Source: Actinomycetota bacterium (GTDB taxonomy: Bacteria > Actinomycetota > Acidimicrobiia > Acidimicrobiales > Ilumatobacteraceae). Taken from it: a stretch of DNA of 41,659 nt. The position numbers and the translations under genes were made by a program. Below the pieces are notes generated by a model, which did not search any database, was not told the DNA's origin, and saw only the letters and a program-made list of their open reading frames with translations. Below, piece by piece: positions 7,455-15,915 of the stretch; positions within the stretch are counted from its first letter, which is position 1; every line of letters begins with the position of its first letter. Location: positions 1 to 41,659 of the forward strand of contig RFMM01000109.1 in NCBI GenBank assembly GCA_009927665.1, given 5' to 3'.

Positions 7455-8488
7455 GGATACACCCCTACCGCCGACAACCCCGTTGTCTCGGTGATGCCGA
7501 GTGCCACGTTGGCTGCCTGCACTGCCCCACCCGCAGCACCCTTCGTGAGGTTGTCAAGAGCACACAGCGCCATCACGGTGCCGGTGCGTTCATCAAATCG
7601 TGCCGTGAGATGTGCCGCATTCGAGCCAAGCGTGGCTTTCGTCGATGGCGATGCGGGCCGCACGACGACGAATGGCTCGCTGTTGTAGAACTTCGCAAGC
7701 ACCGCCAACACCGACTGTGACGTGGGTTTCGTGCCGGCGGCCGGCTTGGCGTAACACGTGGCGAGAATGCCGCGATTCATCGGCGCAAGATGCGGAGTGA
7801 AGAGCACCTTAGCGCCGGTGACTTGCTCGATCTCGGGCGTATGGCGGTGATCAAGCAGGCCGTAGGCGGTGAAGTCTTCATCGACGGTGTTGAAATGAGT
7901 GTTGAGTTTTGGCGTGCGGCCGGCGCCAGAGACGCCCGACGCTGCGTCGACGATCACCGATGAGGGGTCGATGACGCCGGCACGCACCAACGGTGCGAGC
8001 GCCAACGATGCCGCGGTCACATAACAACCTGGCGTTGCGATCAGAGATGCACCCGCGAGTGCGCTGCGATACAACTCGGGCAAGCCATACACCGCCCGCT
8101 TCAACACCTCAGGCTGATCGTGGGTGAAGCCGTACCACTGCGGATACTGCGACGAGTCGACCAAGCGATACGCGGCAGAGAGATCGACGATGAGGCGAAC
8201 CTTGTCGATGAGTTGCGGCACCAGCGCCATCGACGCCTCGTGCGGCAGCCCCAAGAAGAGCACATCGCACTTGGCGGCCTGCACAGGGTCGTACTCGGCA
8301 AAGACAAGAGACGGGTAGGCAGCCGCCAACGACGGATACAACGATGACGCGAGCGTGCCAGCCTGCGTGTCACCGGTGGCGTACACCACATCGAGCACGG
8401 GGTGACTGGCTAGGAGGCGCAACAATTCGACGCCGGTGTACCCCGAGGCGCCGATGATGCCCGTGCGCAAGGTTCCCGAATTTCCCAC
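7451..8488 (-). CDS. argC: N-acetyl-gamma-glutamyl-phosphate reductase
   Basis: NADPH-dependent reductase for the third arginine step; first gene of the operon. At 345 residues it has normal length. The Rossmann motif GIIGASGYTGVELLRLL is at 10-26, and the catalytic Cys155 is in ATPGCYVTAA. The start is a GTG at 8488, preceded by 7 nt and TATCGT, a leaderless promoter; the first residues fit the family start. Two ARG-box-like palindromes overlap this promoter directly, so ArgR with arginine should block the polymerase. The gene lies 51 nt after sbtA on the same strand, but its own promoter makes it the operon head. Confidence 0.97.
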   Translation of the reverse strand: MGNSGTLRTGIIGASGYTGVELLRLLASHPVLDVVYATGDTQAGTLASSLYPSLAAAYPSLVFAEYDPVQAAKCDVLFLGLPHEASMALVPQLIDKVRLIVDLSAAYRLVDSSQYPQWYGFTHDQPEVLKRAVYGLPELYRSALAGASLIATPGCYVTAASLALAPLVRAGVIDPSSVIVDAASGVSGAGRTPKLNTHFNTVDEDFTAYGLLDHRHTPEIEQVTGAKVLFTPHLAPMNRGILATCYAKPAAGTKPTSQSVLAVLAKFYNSEPFVVVRPASPSTKATLGSNAAHLTARFDERTGTVMALCALDNLTKGAAGGAVQAANVALGITETTGLSAVGVYP

Positions 8489-8489
8489 T

Positions 8490-8523
8490 TGTATGACGAT
8501 ACAGGCTATTGCATAACTATGCA
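8490..8523 (-). promoter_or_regulatory. argC promoter with two ARG-box-like ArgR operators
   Basis: On the minus strand TGCATAGTTATGCA (8523-8510, arms TGCATA/TATGCA) and TGTATCGTCATACA (8503-8490, arms TGTAT/ATACA) are two imperfect copies of the same dyad. Their centres are 20 bp apart, close to the 21-bp repeat of paired ARG boxes in other bacteria. The downstream box contains the -10 hexamer TATCGT (8501-8496) and ends one base before the GTG start; the upstream box covers the -35 region. Binding by ArgR is inferred from the dyads, the spacing and argR in the same operon. Confidence 0.75.
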
Positions 8524-8539
8524 GTCGTGCCTGTCGCGC

Positions 8540-9499
8540 TCAAGCGAGACGATTGGCGAGCTCGGCATACAGCGGTATGCCGATGATCAGGTTGAACGGA
8601 AAGGTGACTCCTAGAGCAGCACCCAGCACAAGCCCCTGATCGGCATCTGGCAACCCGACTCTCACCGCGGCGGGGGCGGCGATGTAGCTGGCGCTGGCAG
8701 ACATCGTTGCCAAGACGGTGACACCACCTACCGAGAGACCCACCATCGTGCCCGCGACGGCCCCGAGAGCGCCAAAGAGCACGGGCAGACCAATCGCATA
8801 AACCACCAGGCGCCAACCCGCCTCGCGAATGCGCTCAAGACGCTCGCCGGCCAGCACCCCGAGATCGAGCAAGAACAACACCAACACACCTGGAAACAAC
8901 CCGACGAAGAGCGGCTCGACGACTGCAGCGGATTCACCGTTGACGATGAGGCCGATCACAACACCACCAATTAAGAGCACGATGCTGCGACCGGTGACCA
9001 CCTCGTGCACAGCCGACTTCATCGACTTGCCGCCGAGTGCGCGGCTCGCAATAACGAGAGCAACAACAATGCCCGGCACTTCGAGCAGGGCGACGAGGGC
9101 AGCAAGATACTCCTCGCCGAGTGTGCCCGCAGAACGGGCAAACGTTTCCGCGGCAGTGAACGTGACCGCAGAGACTGATCCGTAGTGGGCGGCGATTGCA
9201 GCGCCGTCACTCGTGTTGAATCGCAGAAACCTACGTGCGACCAGATATGCCACCGCCGGAGTGATGACTCCGAGTGCCACGGTCGCAAGTATTGGCAAGA
9301 CAAGGTCGTCAAAGGCTGCGTCACGCAGTCTCAGTCCACCCTTGAGCCCGATGGCGAGCAGCAGATAGGTCGACAACAGTGAGGTGATTGACTCGGGGAA
9401 CCTCAAGTCGCTTTTCAAGCGAACGGCCACGGCACCAAGCACGAAGGCCAACACGGCAGGTGATGCCAGATTTTGACCCACGAGGTCTCCGAGCGTCAC
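8540..9499 (-). CDS. SbtA-family sodium-dependent bicarbonate transporter
   Basis: A 319-residue integral membrane protein with about ten hydrophobic helices that matches the SbtA (DUF897) family in length and landmarks: SITSLLSTYLLLAIGLKGG near the N-terminus, HYGSVSAVTF in the first inverted repeat, and SASASYIAAPAAVRVGLPDA in the second, the segments that form the bicarbonate and sodium site in SbtA. The start is a GTG at 9499. The PII-like partner SbtB is not nearby. It is 51 nt upstream of argC on the same strand; bicarbonate feeds carbamoyl phosphate for ArgF, a possible but unproven link. Bicarbonate as substrate is family inference. Confidence 0.85.
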   Translation of the reverse strand: MTLGDLVGQNLASPAVLAFVLGAVAVRLKSDLRFPESITSLLSTYLLLAIGLKGGLRLRDAAFDDLVLPILATVALGVITPAVAYLVARRFLRFNTSDGAAIAAHYGSVSAVTFTAAETFARSAGTLGEEYLAALVALLEVPGIVVALVIASRALGGKSMKSAVHEVVTGRSIVLLIGGVVIGLIVNGESAAVVEPLFVGLFPGVLVLFLLDLGVLAGERLERIREAGWRLVVYAIGLPVLFGALGAVAGTMVGLSVGGVTVLATMSASASYIAAPAAVRVGLPDADQGLVLGAALGVTFPFNLIIGIPLYAELANRLA

Positions 9500-9547
9500 G
9501 GCACTTCAGTCTTGCCGATTGTCTAGCCCTGTGGTGAACTTGGCTCA

Positions 9548-10105
9548 ATGAGCACAGCGGGGCGGCTGCTGGTGGCAACGCCACCGATGAACGACCCGAA
9601 CTTCGAGCGTGCCGTGGTACTGATGCTCACCCATGACGAGACCGGCGCCTTCGGGCTGGTGCTCACGCGCACCACCGAGCTCGCCTCGCTCGATGACGAG
9701 GGCACGCTCAGCGACTGGATTGCGGCAACATCAACACCCAGTGTGCTCTTTGAAGGGGGTCCGGTGCAGCGCGACTCGGTGATTGGCCTTGCGCGCCTGC
9801 CAGACGACGATGACCGATCGTGGGCCACGCAAGTGGGCACGAGCGGTGTGTATTCCGTTGATCTCAACACCGACTCGATAAACGCCTCAGAGTGCAGCAG
9901 CCTGCGGCTCTTCGTTGGCTACTCAGGCTGGGGGCCAGCGCAACTCGACGGCGAGATCGCCAGTGAGCACTGGTTTGTGCTCGATGCCGCACCGGGTGAC
10001 GCCTTCGACGCCGAGCCGCACAGCCTGTGGCGTCGAGTGCTCGAACGATCGTCGGAGCATCGCGAGTGGGTGCAGCGTTTCCCCGACGACCCGGGGGCGA
10101 ACTAG
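9548..10105 (+). CDS. YqgE/AlgH family protein (DUF179)
   Basis: A 185-residue cytoplasmic protein of the widely conserved YqgE/AlgH family, whose biochemical role is not settled. Diagnostic segments are GRLLVATPPMNDPNFERAVV at the N-terminus, GAFGLVLTR near residue 38, FEGGPVQ near 73, and LRLFVGYSGWGPAQLDGE near 120. It starts at ATG 9548, divergent from sbtA with only 48 nt between, and is followed 133 nt later by the heliorhodopsin gene. Length and motifs are typical; nothing odd. Confidence 0.93.
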   Translation: MSTAGRLLVATPPMNDPNFERAVVLMLTHDETGAFGLVLTRTTELASLDDEGTLSDWIAATSTPSVLFEGGPVQRDSVIGLARLPDDDDRSWATQVGTSGVYSVDLNTDSINASECSSLRLFVGYSGWGPAQLDGEIASEHWFVLDAAPGDAFDAEPHSLWRRVLERSSEHREWVQRFPDDPGAN

Positions 10106-10226
10106 CCAGCTCGGGGCAGCACGCAGACGGGTCGCCTTGACGGGCGTCCCCGCGGATGTTGGCGCACCTGCCCAGCGGGGCGTGCCTGCGCAAGGTGACG
10201 TGCCCGCCTCGCGAGACGCCCTCGCC

Positions 10227-10232
10227 TATCGT
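10227..10232 (+). promoter_or_regulatory. -10 hexamer TATCGT of leaderless heliorhodopsin gene
   Basis: TATCGT is followed by 6 nt and the ATG at 10239, without any Shine-Dalgarno. It is the same hexamer as at argC. The rest of the 133-nt gap after yqgE is GC-rich and holds no gene; no light-responsive or other operator was recognised. Confidence 0.5.
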
Positions 10233-10238
10233 TGGCTC

Positions 10239-11003
10239 ATGGAACAACGCATCGCCAAACTTCGCACGCTCAACGTGTTTGCCGGGTTGCTGCACCTCGC
10301 ATCGTTCATCACCATCTTGGCGCTCGCCACCAAAGTCACGTTGCCCGTTCGCGCGACATATCTCTCTGACGCACCGGGCACCGGAAACTTTGGGGATCCT
10401 GTCGAGCTGTTTTCGCTGAACATTTCGTGGATGGTCGCCGCATTCATGGGGCTATCGGCGTTCTTCCACTTTCTCGTGGCGTCGCCGGTCGGCTTCCCCC
10501 GTTACTCGGCTGGGCTCAGCAATCACATCAACATCTTTCGATGGGTGGAGTACTCAATCTCGTCGTCGATCATGATCGTGCTGATTTTGCAGTTGAACGG
10601 TGTTGCCGACTTCGTGGCACTGTTGGCAGTGTTCGGGGTTAACGCCAGCATGATCTTGTTCGGGTGGTTGCAAGAGCGCTACACGACGCCAGGAGACGGC
10701 CAGCTCTTGCCGTTCTGGTTTGGCTGCATCGCTGGCATCGTGCCCTGGATCGCGGTAGTGATCAACCTCTTTTCACCGAAGGGTCCCCCAAACACCGAGG
10801 TGCCGGGCTTCGTGTTCGGCATCGTCGTGTCGCTGTTTCTCTTCTTCAACTGCTTCGCCATCGTGCAGTGGTTGCAGTATCGCGCCAAGGGCCGTTTCGC
10901 CGACTATCTCGTGGGCGAGCGCACCTACATCGTGCTGAGTTTCGTCGCCAAGTCGGCACTCGCCTGGCAGGTGTTCACGGGCGCGTTGATTCCACCCGCC
11001 TGA
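10239..11003 (+). CDS. Heliorhodopsin
   Basis: Seven-helix retinal protein of the heliorhodopsin family, 254 residues, the family's usual length and very close to the founding member 48C12 from an actinobacterium. The retinal Schiff-base Lys238 sits in SFVAKSALAW (helix 7); the counterion Glu104 is in FRWVEYSISSS (helix 3); the conserved His residues are His20 and His77; ASMILFGWLQERY and LPFWFGCIAGIVPW are highly conserved helix-4/5 segments. Heliorhodopsins have their N-terminus inside and do not pump ions in most cases; proposed roles are sensory, enzyme-regulating or transport-related. The track ORF from 9915 reads through yqgE and is too long; ATG 10239 is right. No carotenoid oxygenase gene is nearby. 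Confidence 0.96.
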   Translation: MEQRIAKLRTLNVFAGLLHLASFITILALATKVTLPVRATYLSDAPGTGNFGDPVELFSLNISWMVAAFMGLSAFFHFLVASPVGFPRYSAGLSNHINIFRWVEYSISSSIMIVLILQLNGVADFVALLAVFGVNASMILFGWLQERYTTPGDGQLLPFWFGCIAGIVPWIAVVINLFSPKGPPNTEVPGFVFGIVVSLFLFFNCFAIVQWLQYRAKGRFADYLVGERTYIVLSFVAKSALAWQVFTGALIPPA

Positions 11004-11006
11004 CGC

Positions 11007-11020
11007 GTGGGTTCACCCAC
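11007..11020. terminator. Short hairpin between convergent genes
   Basis: GTGGGT and ACCCAC pair around 2 nt, 3 nt after the heliorhodopsin stop and before the stop of the minus-strand gene at 11037. It has no T-run. It could serve as a bidirectional terminator between the convergent genes. Confidence 0.4.
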
Positions 11021-11036
11021 CAAAACCTCGAAGCTT

Positions 11037-11684
11037 CTATTCGACAACGTCAACGAGGGGCGCACGCAGCGGAGAGTTCGCCTGCACCCGTTGCAGGATT
11101 TCAGCATCAAGCCCGAGCGCGACCGCCTGCGCAACGCTGCGTCGCCCCGTGAGACAACGCAACAGATCGAAATCACTGAGACCAGCCGCAAAGAGCGCCG
11201 AGTGGCCACCGGGCACTCGCCCTTCAACCCACACCCCCAACCAACCCAGTGCCGCGCGCACTGCTGACGAGTCGCGCGCGCCCGGCACCCCCACGGCATG
11301 GCGCAAGTCGTGCTCGTGAGTCACTGCATCCATCGTCATCTGCGAACGCGCCATCGGTGGAATATGCGGAAGCATCGGGTCGAATCGCGCAGCAACCGAC
11401 TCGAGTGCGTCGGCGATTTCACCCACGGTGCGACTGCGACTGCGCTCTACCTGAGCTTGTGTCCACGCATCGCTCGCCACACCTTCCATGCGACCGCTCA
11501 CGATGTCATCGGGCACGCCAAACATGTGGGCGGCGAGGTTGTGAACGGTCCACTGCGGACAATGCGGCACCGTGATGTCGCCAGCATCAGCAGGCAGCGA
11601 CCGCAAGAGGCTTACGACACGCGCACGCAACTCGATATACGCCGATGCGACCTGCTCGTCGGGCAAGAGCGCAGGCGATTGCAT
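11037..11684 (-). CDS. DinB/MDMPI-like maleylpyruvate-isomerase-family protein
   Basis: A 215-residue actinobacterial protein of the TIGR03083/mycothiol-dependent maleylpyruvate isomerase N-terminal type. A four-helix DinB bundle carries likely metal-binding His residues in WTVHNLAAHMFG (near 52-63) and in AVTHEHDLRHA near 125, the third metal-site motif. The C-terminal part (LLRCLTGRRSVAQA) resembles the SCP2-like tail of the family. Members use mycothiol-dependent chemistry or are uncharacterised; the substrate here is unknown. The chosen ATG at 11684 overlaps the pheT stop (TAATG), so the gene is coupled to pheST; the track start at 11729 is inside pheT. Confidence 0.8.
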   Translation of the reverse strand: MQSPALLPDEQVASAYIELRARVVSLLRSLPADAGDITVPHCPQWTVHNLAAHMFGVPDDIVSGRMEGVASDAWTQAQVERSRSRTVGEIADALESVAARFDPMLPHIPPMARSQMTMDAVTHEHDLRHAVGVPGARDSSAVRAALGWLGVWVEGRVPGGHSALFAAGLSDFDLLRCLTGRRSVAQAVALGLDAEILQRVQANSPLRAPLVDVVE

Positions 11685-14089
11685 TAGCCGCGCAGTGTGC
11701 AGCCGAGTTTTTCGGCAGAAGATATACACGACGTGCGCACAGCAGCAACCTCAGCGTCAGTGAGTGTGCGATCGGTGGCGCGCACTCGCACCCGAAACGC
11801 AAGGCCGCGCGAACTATCAGTGGGCGTCTTGCGAAACACGTCGAAGAGCGACACATCTTCACCCAAGGCGCCTGCGGCCTGACGCAATGCGCGCTGCACG
11901 GCGGCGGCGGTGACGCTCGCGGGCACGGCAAAAGCGAGATCGAAGTCGCTCGCCGGAAACCGACTGACAGGTTTGGCGGCCGGCACCTTGGGCGACTCGG
12001 TGAGCAACAACGACGCGTTGACTTCGAGGCATGCGACTCGCTCATTGATGCCGTGTGCGGCAAGCATCAACCGGTCGAGTTCGCCGACGTAACCAACCAC
12101 GTGCTTGCCACGCGTCAGCGAAGCGCCACGGGTGACGTGATAACCATCGGGCACGCGCGACTGATCGAGTTGTGCTCCGACACCGAACACCGAAACGATC
12201 TGCGACCACCAGTCGACGGCAACACTTGCGTCTACACCCACCGCCATGATGCACAGTTGCTCATGTTCGTCGGGCAGCTCGCTGCTGCTGGGCGGGTACA
12301 CATGACCGAGCTCGAAGAGCGAAATGTGGTCGGCGCGGTGCGCCAGATTGAAGGCGACGGCCTTCAACATGCCCGGTCGAAGCGAAGTGCGAAGCACACT
12401 CTCTTCGGCCACGAGCGGGTTTTCCAACTCGAGAGCTAGACCTGCTCGACCGTCGGAGCCTGCGACCACTACACCGGCCTTCTCGTGGTCACCTGGCGCC
12501 AAGAACGGGTTCGGCATCACCTCACAGGCGCCGAACGACAGCATGAGGTCGCGCAGCGACCGGCGACGCTGTTGCACCTGCGAGAGCCCGCCGGATTGCG
12601 TCGACTGCGGCACGCGCTTGCCGAGCGCGTCGTATCCGACGTGTCGTGCGACTTCTTCGACAAGATCGATTTCGTCGGTGCAGTCAGGTCGCCACGACGG
12701 CACCTTGACACTGAAGCCGGGCCCTGCAGCGACAGCCGAGCCCTTCTTGGCGGCGATCTTTTTCGAGGTGCAGGCGAAACCGATACGTGTGAGCAGGCTC
12801 GACACGTCGCGGGCGCCGAGCGATGTGCCGAGCACTCGATTCACCTGCGCCACACGCAACGTGACGACCGCAGGCTTTGGCAGGTGCTTGGTCTGCGGGT
12901 CGCTTGCCCCGCTGTGCACCACGAGTTTGGGGCACGACTGGCGCAAGATTGCAGCGAAACGAGCGATGGAATACTCGGTGCCCTGCGGATCAACCCCACG
13001 TTCGAAACGTGCCGACGCTTCGGTGCGCAGCGCCAGTCGCTGACTCGTCAACCGCACAGTGGTGGGGTCGAACCACGCGGTCTCGAGCGCAATCTCGGTG
13101 GTTTCGGTGGAGATTTCCGTGTTTGCGCCACCCATGACGCCAGCGATGCCGATGGCGCGGTCGTCACCATCACAAATCAGCAGATCATCAGCCGTGAACG
13201 TGCGGTCTGTGCCGTCGAGGGTGACGAGCCGCTCTCCTGACTTGGCGAAGCGAATGCGAAAACCTGAGGCCACCTTTGATGCGTCGTACGCATGGTTTGG
13301 TTGATTGGTCTCGAGCATCACCAGGTTTGACGCATCAACCACGTTGTTGATCGGCCGCATGCCTGCGGCGAGCACGCGTCGCGCGAGATGATCGGGCGAC
13401 GGCCCGACCACGATGCCACTCATCACGGTGACGTTGAATCGAGCGCAGGCCTTGTCGTCGACAATCTTGACCGACACCTTGCGCGCGGCGCCCTTCTTCG
13501 CGCCATCACCTTTGGGCGGGGTGAGTTTCTTGCCGAGCTTGGCTGCGACGTCACGCGCCACGCCGAGGTGACCTGTGCAGTCGGGGCGATTGCGTGTCAC
13601 GTCGAGATCGAACACGACGTCACGGGCGATGCCGAGTGCGTCGAACACGTTGCGGCCAAGTTTGGCCGTGGGCGGAAGAATCAGGATTCCTGACGCATCA
13701 CTCGCCACGCCGAGTTCGGCGGCCGAGCACAGCATGCCTTCAGAGTCAACGTTGAACATGCCTCGTCGCAATATGTCACGACCGTCGGGCATTTTGGTGC
13801 CAATCGTGGCGAGCGGCACGAGATCGCCAGCCTTCATGTTGAACGCGCCGCACCACACGTGACGCTCGCCGCCATCACCAGTGTCAACCCACACACGGTG
13901 CACTTTGTTGGCCTCAGGGTGGCGCTCGGTGCGCAACACCTTGGCGACAACGACACCTGCGATTGGCGTGCCCACCACCTCGGTGGTTTCGACCGAGAGA
14001 CCAAGGGCAGTGATGACATCGGCCAGCTGCTCGTCGCTCAACTTGCGCACGTCGACGAAGTCCTCCAACCACGAACGAACGATGCGCAC
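11684..14089 (-). CDS. pheT: Phenylalanyl-tRNA synthetase beta subunit
   Basis: Beta subunit of the alpha2-beta2 PheRS; it holds the editing site and tRNA contacts. The 801 residues follow bacterial order: an N-terminal EMAP/tRNA-binding domain (HPEANKVHRVWVDTG near 57-71), B3/B4 editing region, B5 domain, catalytic-like core, and the C-terminal anticodon-binding FDX-ACB domain beginning near RFPASDFDLAFAV. Two Lys/Ala-rich inserts, near PPKGDGAKKGAARK and SKKIAAKKGSAVAAG, are unusual local additions but keep the frame. It starts 2 nt after pheS and ends overlapping the DinB-like gene. Confidence 0.97.
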   Translation of the reverse strand: MRIVRSWLEDFVDVRKLSDEQLADVITALGLSVETTEVVGTPIAGVVVAKVLRTERHPEANKVHRVWVDTGDGGERHVWCGAFNMKAGDLVPLATIGTKMPDGRDILRRGMFNVDSEGMLCSAAELGVASDASGILILPPTAKLGRNVFDALGIARDVVFDLDVTRNRPDCTGHLGVARDVAAKLGKKLTPPKGDGAKKGAARKVSVKIVDDKACARFNVTVMSGIVVGPSPDHLARRVLAAGMRPINNVVDASNLVMLETNQPNHAYDASKVASGFRIRFAKSGERLVTLDGTDRTFTADDLLICDGDDRAIGIAGVMGGANTEISTETTEIALETAWFDPTTVRLTSQRLALRTEASARFERGVDPQGTEYSIARFAAILRQSCPKLVVHSGASDPQTKHLPKPAVVTLRVAQVNRVLGTSLGARDVSSLLTRIGFACTSKKIAAKKGSAVAAGPGFSVKVPSWRPDCTDEIDLVEEVARHVGYDALGKRVPQSTQSGGLSQVQQRRRSLRDLMLSFGACEVMPNPFLAPGDHEKAGVVVAGSDGRAGLALELENPLVAEESVLRTSLRPGMLKAVAFNLAHRADHISLFELGHVYPPSSSELPDEHEQLCIMAVGVDASVAVDWWSQIVSVFGVGAQLDQSRVPDGYHVTRGASLTRGKHVVGYVGELDRLMLAAHGINERVACLEVNASLLLTESPKVPAAKPVSRFPASDFDLAFAVPASVTAAAVQRALRQAAGALGEDVSLFDVFRKTPTDSSRGLAFRVRVRATDRTLTDAEVAAVRTSCISSAEKLGCTLRG

Positions 14090-14091
14090 GG

Positions 14092-15111
14092 CTAGAACTG
14101 CCTCACGAACCGCAGATCGTTGGCGTACATGTCGCGCAGGTCGGCGACCGCGTGACGTTCTTTGGCCATGCGGTCGATGCCGAAGCCGAAGGCGAACCCG
14201 GTGTACACCTCGGGGTCAATGCCACCGGACCGCAAGACGTTGGGGTGCACCATGCCGCAGCCGCCGAGTTCCACCCATTTGCCGCTGGCGCTGCGCACAT
14301 CGAACTCAGCGCTCGGCTCGGTGAAGGGGAAGAAACTCGGTCGCAGTCGACTGGTGAAGTCGCTACCGAAGAACGCCTTGGTGAACGCCTCGATGGTGCC
14401 CGCCAGATGCGCAAACGTGATGCCCTTGTCGATGACGAGGCCTTCGATTTGATGGAACACCGGCATGTGCGTGGCGTCGGGCGTATCACGACGAAACACG
14501 CGGCCAGGCATCACCGCGTAGATCGGCAGTGGCCACTCTTGCATCACGCGAATTTGCACGGGTGACGTGTGCGTGCGCAGCAAGGTAGAACCTGCCGCGC
14601 CGTGTTTCACGAACAACGTGTCGAACCCGCTGCGCGCCGGGTGATTCGGCGGCATGTTGAGTGCGGTGAAATTGTGGAAGTCGGTCTCGACTTCGGGGCC
14701 TTCGGCCACTTTGAACCCCATGCCAACAAAGACGTCTTCCAAGCGCTCCCATGCCTGGGTCACGATGTGCGAATGCCCGCGCGTGCGGCGACCGAGATGT
14801 TCGGTGAGATCCATCGCCTCGCCTGCGGCTGCTCTGCTGGCTGCATCACGCTCGAGTTCGCTGAGACGCTGTGCCACGAGAGCGTCGATGGCCTGAGTCG
14901 CTTCGTTGATGGCGCGGCCCGCAGCCTTGCGGGCCTCGACGTCGGTGATCGACCCCAGCGACGACTTGAGCCCGACGAGCACGCTGCCCTTGCCGGTGTG
15001 CTCGTTCGCCACCCGCCGCAACGTGTCGACGTCGGGGGCCGCCCCGAGAGCGTCTTGGGCGACTTTCAGCACCGCAGCGACTTGGGCTGCCGGCGAACTT
15101 GCTTCAGACAC
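14092..15111 (-). CDS. pheS: Phenylalanyl-tRNA synthetase alpha subunit
   Basis: Catalytic subunit of PheRS, class II synthetase, 339 residues. An N-terminal coiled-coil (about 1-90) precedes the catalytic domain; motif 2 lies in GRVFRRDTPDATHMPVFHQIEG, and motif 3 is GFGIDRMAKERHAV near the C-terminus. PSAEFDVRS and GWVELGG-like segments bind phenylalanine. The start is a GTG at 15111, preceded by TAAACT and 7 nt, so the message is probably leaderless. Only 27 nt separate it from the aldolase gene upstream, so the promoter lies in that gap, and read-through from the catabolic cluster into pheST is possible. Confidence 0.97.
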   Translation of the reverse strand: MSEASSPAAQVAAVLKVAQDALGAAPDVDTLRRVANEHTGKGSVLVGLKSSLGSITDVEARKAAGRAINEATQAIDALVAQRLSELERDAASRAAAGEAMDLTEHLGRRTRGHSHIVTQAWERLEDVFVGMGFKVAEGPEVETDFHNFTALNMPPNHPARSGFDTLFVKHGAAGSTLLRTHTSPVQIRVMQEWPLPIYAVMPGRVFRRDTPDATHMPVFHQIEGLVIDKGITFAHLAGTIEAFTKAFFGSDFTSRLRPSFFPFTEPSAEFDVRSASGKWVELGGCGMVHPNVLRSGGIDPEVYTGFAFGFGIDRMAKERHAVADLRDMYANDLRFVRQF

Positions 15112-15118
15112 TTCCGAG

Positions 15119-15124
15119 AGTTTA
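15119..15124 (-). promoter_or_regulatory. -10 hexamer TAAACT of leaderless pheS
   Basis: TAAACT on the minus strand, 7 nt before the pheS GTG. It sits in the 27-nt gap after the aldolase stop and explains how housekeeping pheST can be expressed independently of the cluster upstream. No clear -35. Confidence 0.5.
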
Positions 15125-15138
15125 CGGCAAGCTACGGC

Positions 15139-15915
15139 CTAGGTAGCCGATACGGTCTTGCGAATCTCGATACAGGCGGCGTCTGCGCCGTTGAGCACGA
15201 ATGATTGGTCTGACCGCACGAGCACGAAGTTGAGCTCGAAGTTGCGATAACTCTCCACGTCTGAGGACTTACCGACGAAGATTCCGACTGACTTTCTTGC
15301 AATTTTCACGCCACGAGCGACGGCGCTGATCGCAGCCTGCACTGTCACGTCGGATACGTCTGTCTTGCCGAGGGAGATACACAAGTCGACGGGCCCAATA
15401 AAGACACCATCGATGCCGGCAGTGCCGGCAATGCCTTCGGAATGTTCGACGGCTTCGGCATCCTCAATTTGGGCCACTACGACCACTGATGACGCCGTCG
15501 CATCGAGGTGCGCACGAATATCGCGGCGTGTGTAGTCGGCTGCTCGAGTGGAACCCGCAAAGCCTCGTCCGCCCGACCCGAAGTGCGAGATGCGCGCCAC
15601 ATGCTGTGCTTCTTGCGGCGTTCTCACATGAGGAACGACGACACCCGCCGCACCCTGATCGAGCGCCTGCTGGATACTGACGGGGTCGGAGTGAGTCACA
15701 CGTACGAGAGCTGGCAAGTTCCCCTCCCTCGCCGCGAGCAGGCAGAGGTCGAGGTCTCGACGAGAGAACGGCGCATGCTCTGCGTCAAGAACAACGAAAT
15801 CGATCGCAGATCGTGCCAACACCTCAACAATTGCGGGGTCCGGCGTCTTTACGAAGGTGCCAATTATGAAGTCGCCTGAGCGAAATCGTGTGGCGAAATT
15901 AGCGATAGTTCTCAT
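15139..15915 (-). CDS. HpcH/HpaI-family class II aldolase/lyase
   Basis: A 258-residue TIM-barrel enzyme of the HpcH/HpaI family, which cleaves or forms 2-oxo acids (for example 4-hydroxy-2-oxo-heptanedioate to pyruvate and succinate semialdehyde) using a divalent metal. Landmarks are FVVLDAEHAPFSRRDLD (catalytic His near 47), GAAGVVVPHVRTPQEA, a metal-ligand Glu in VVVAQIEDAEAV near 145, and GVFIGPVDLCISLG with the second ligand Asp. It overlaps the upstream SnoaL gene by 17 nt and is the last gene of the catabolic operon. It suggests that the pathway ends in an aldol cleavage to pyruvate or similar; the true substrate is unknown. Confidence 0.85.
   Translation of the reverse strand: MRTIANFATRFRSGDFIIGTFVKTPDPAIVEVLARSAIDFVVLDAEHAPFSRRDLDLCLLAAREGNLPALVRVTHSDPVSIQQALDQGAAGVVVPHVRTPQEAQHVARISHFGSGGRGFAGSTRAADYTRRDIRAHLDATASSVVVVAQIEDAEAVEHSEGIAGTAGIDGVFIGPVDLCISLGKTDVSDVTVQAAISAVARGVKIARKSVGIFVGKSSDVESYRNFELNFVLVRSDQSFVLNGADAACIEIRKTVSAT

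Noticed and set aside
9915-10238. Track ORF start at 9915 as an N-terminal extension of heliorhodopsin
   Set aside because: These residues overlap yqgE in another frame and lack similarity to heliorhodopsins, which begin near the ATG at 10239.
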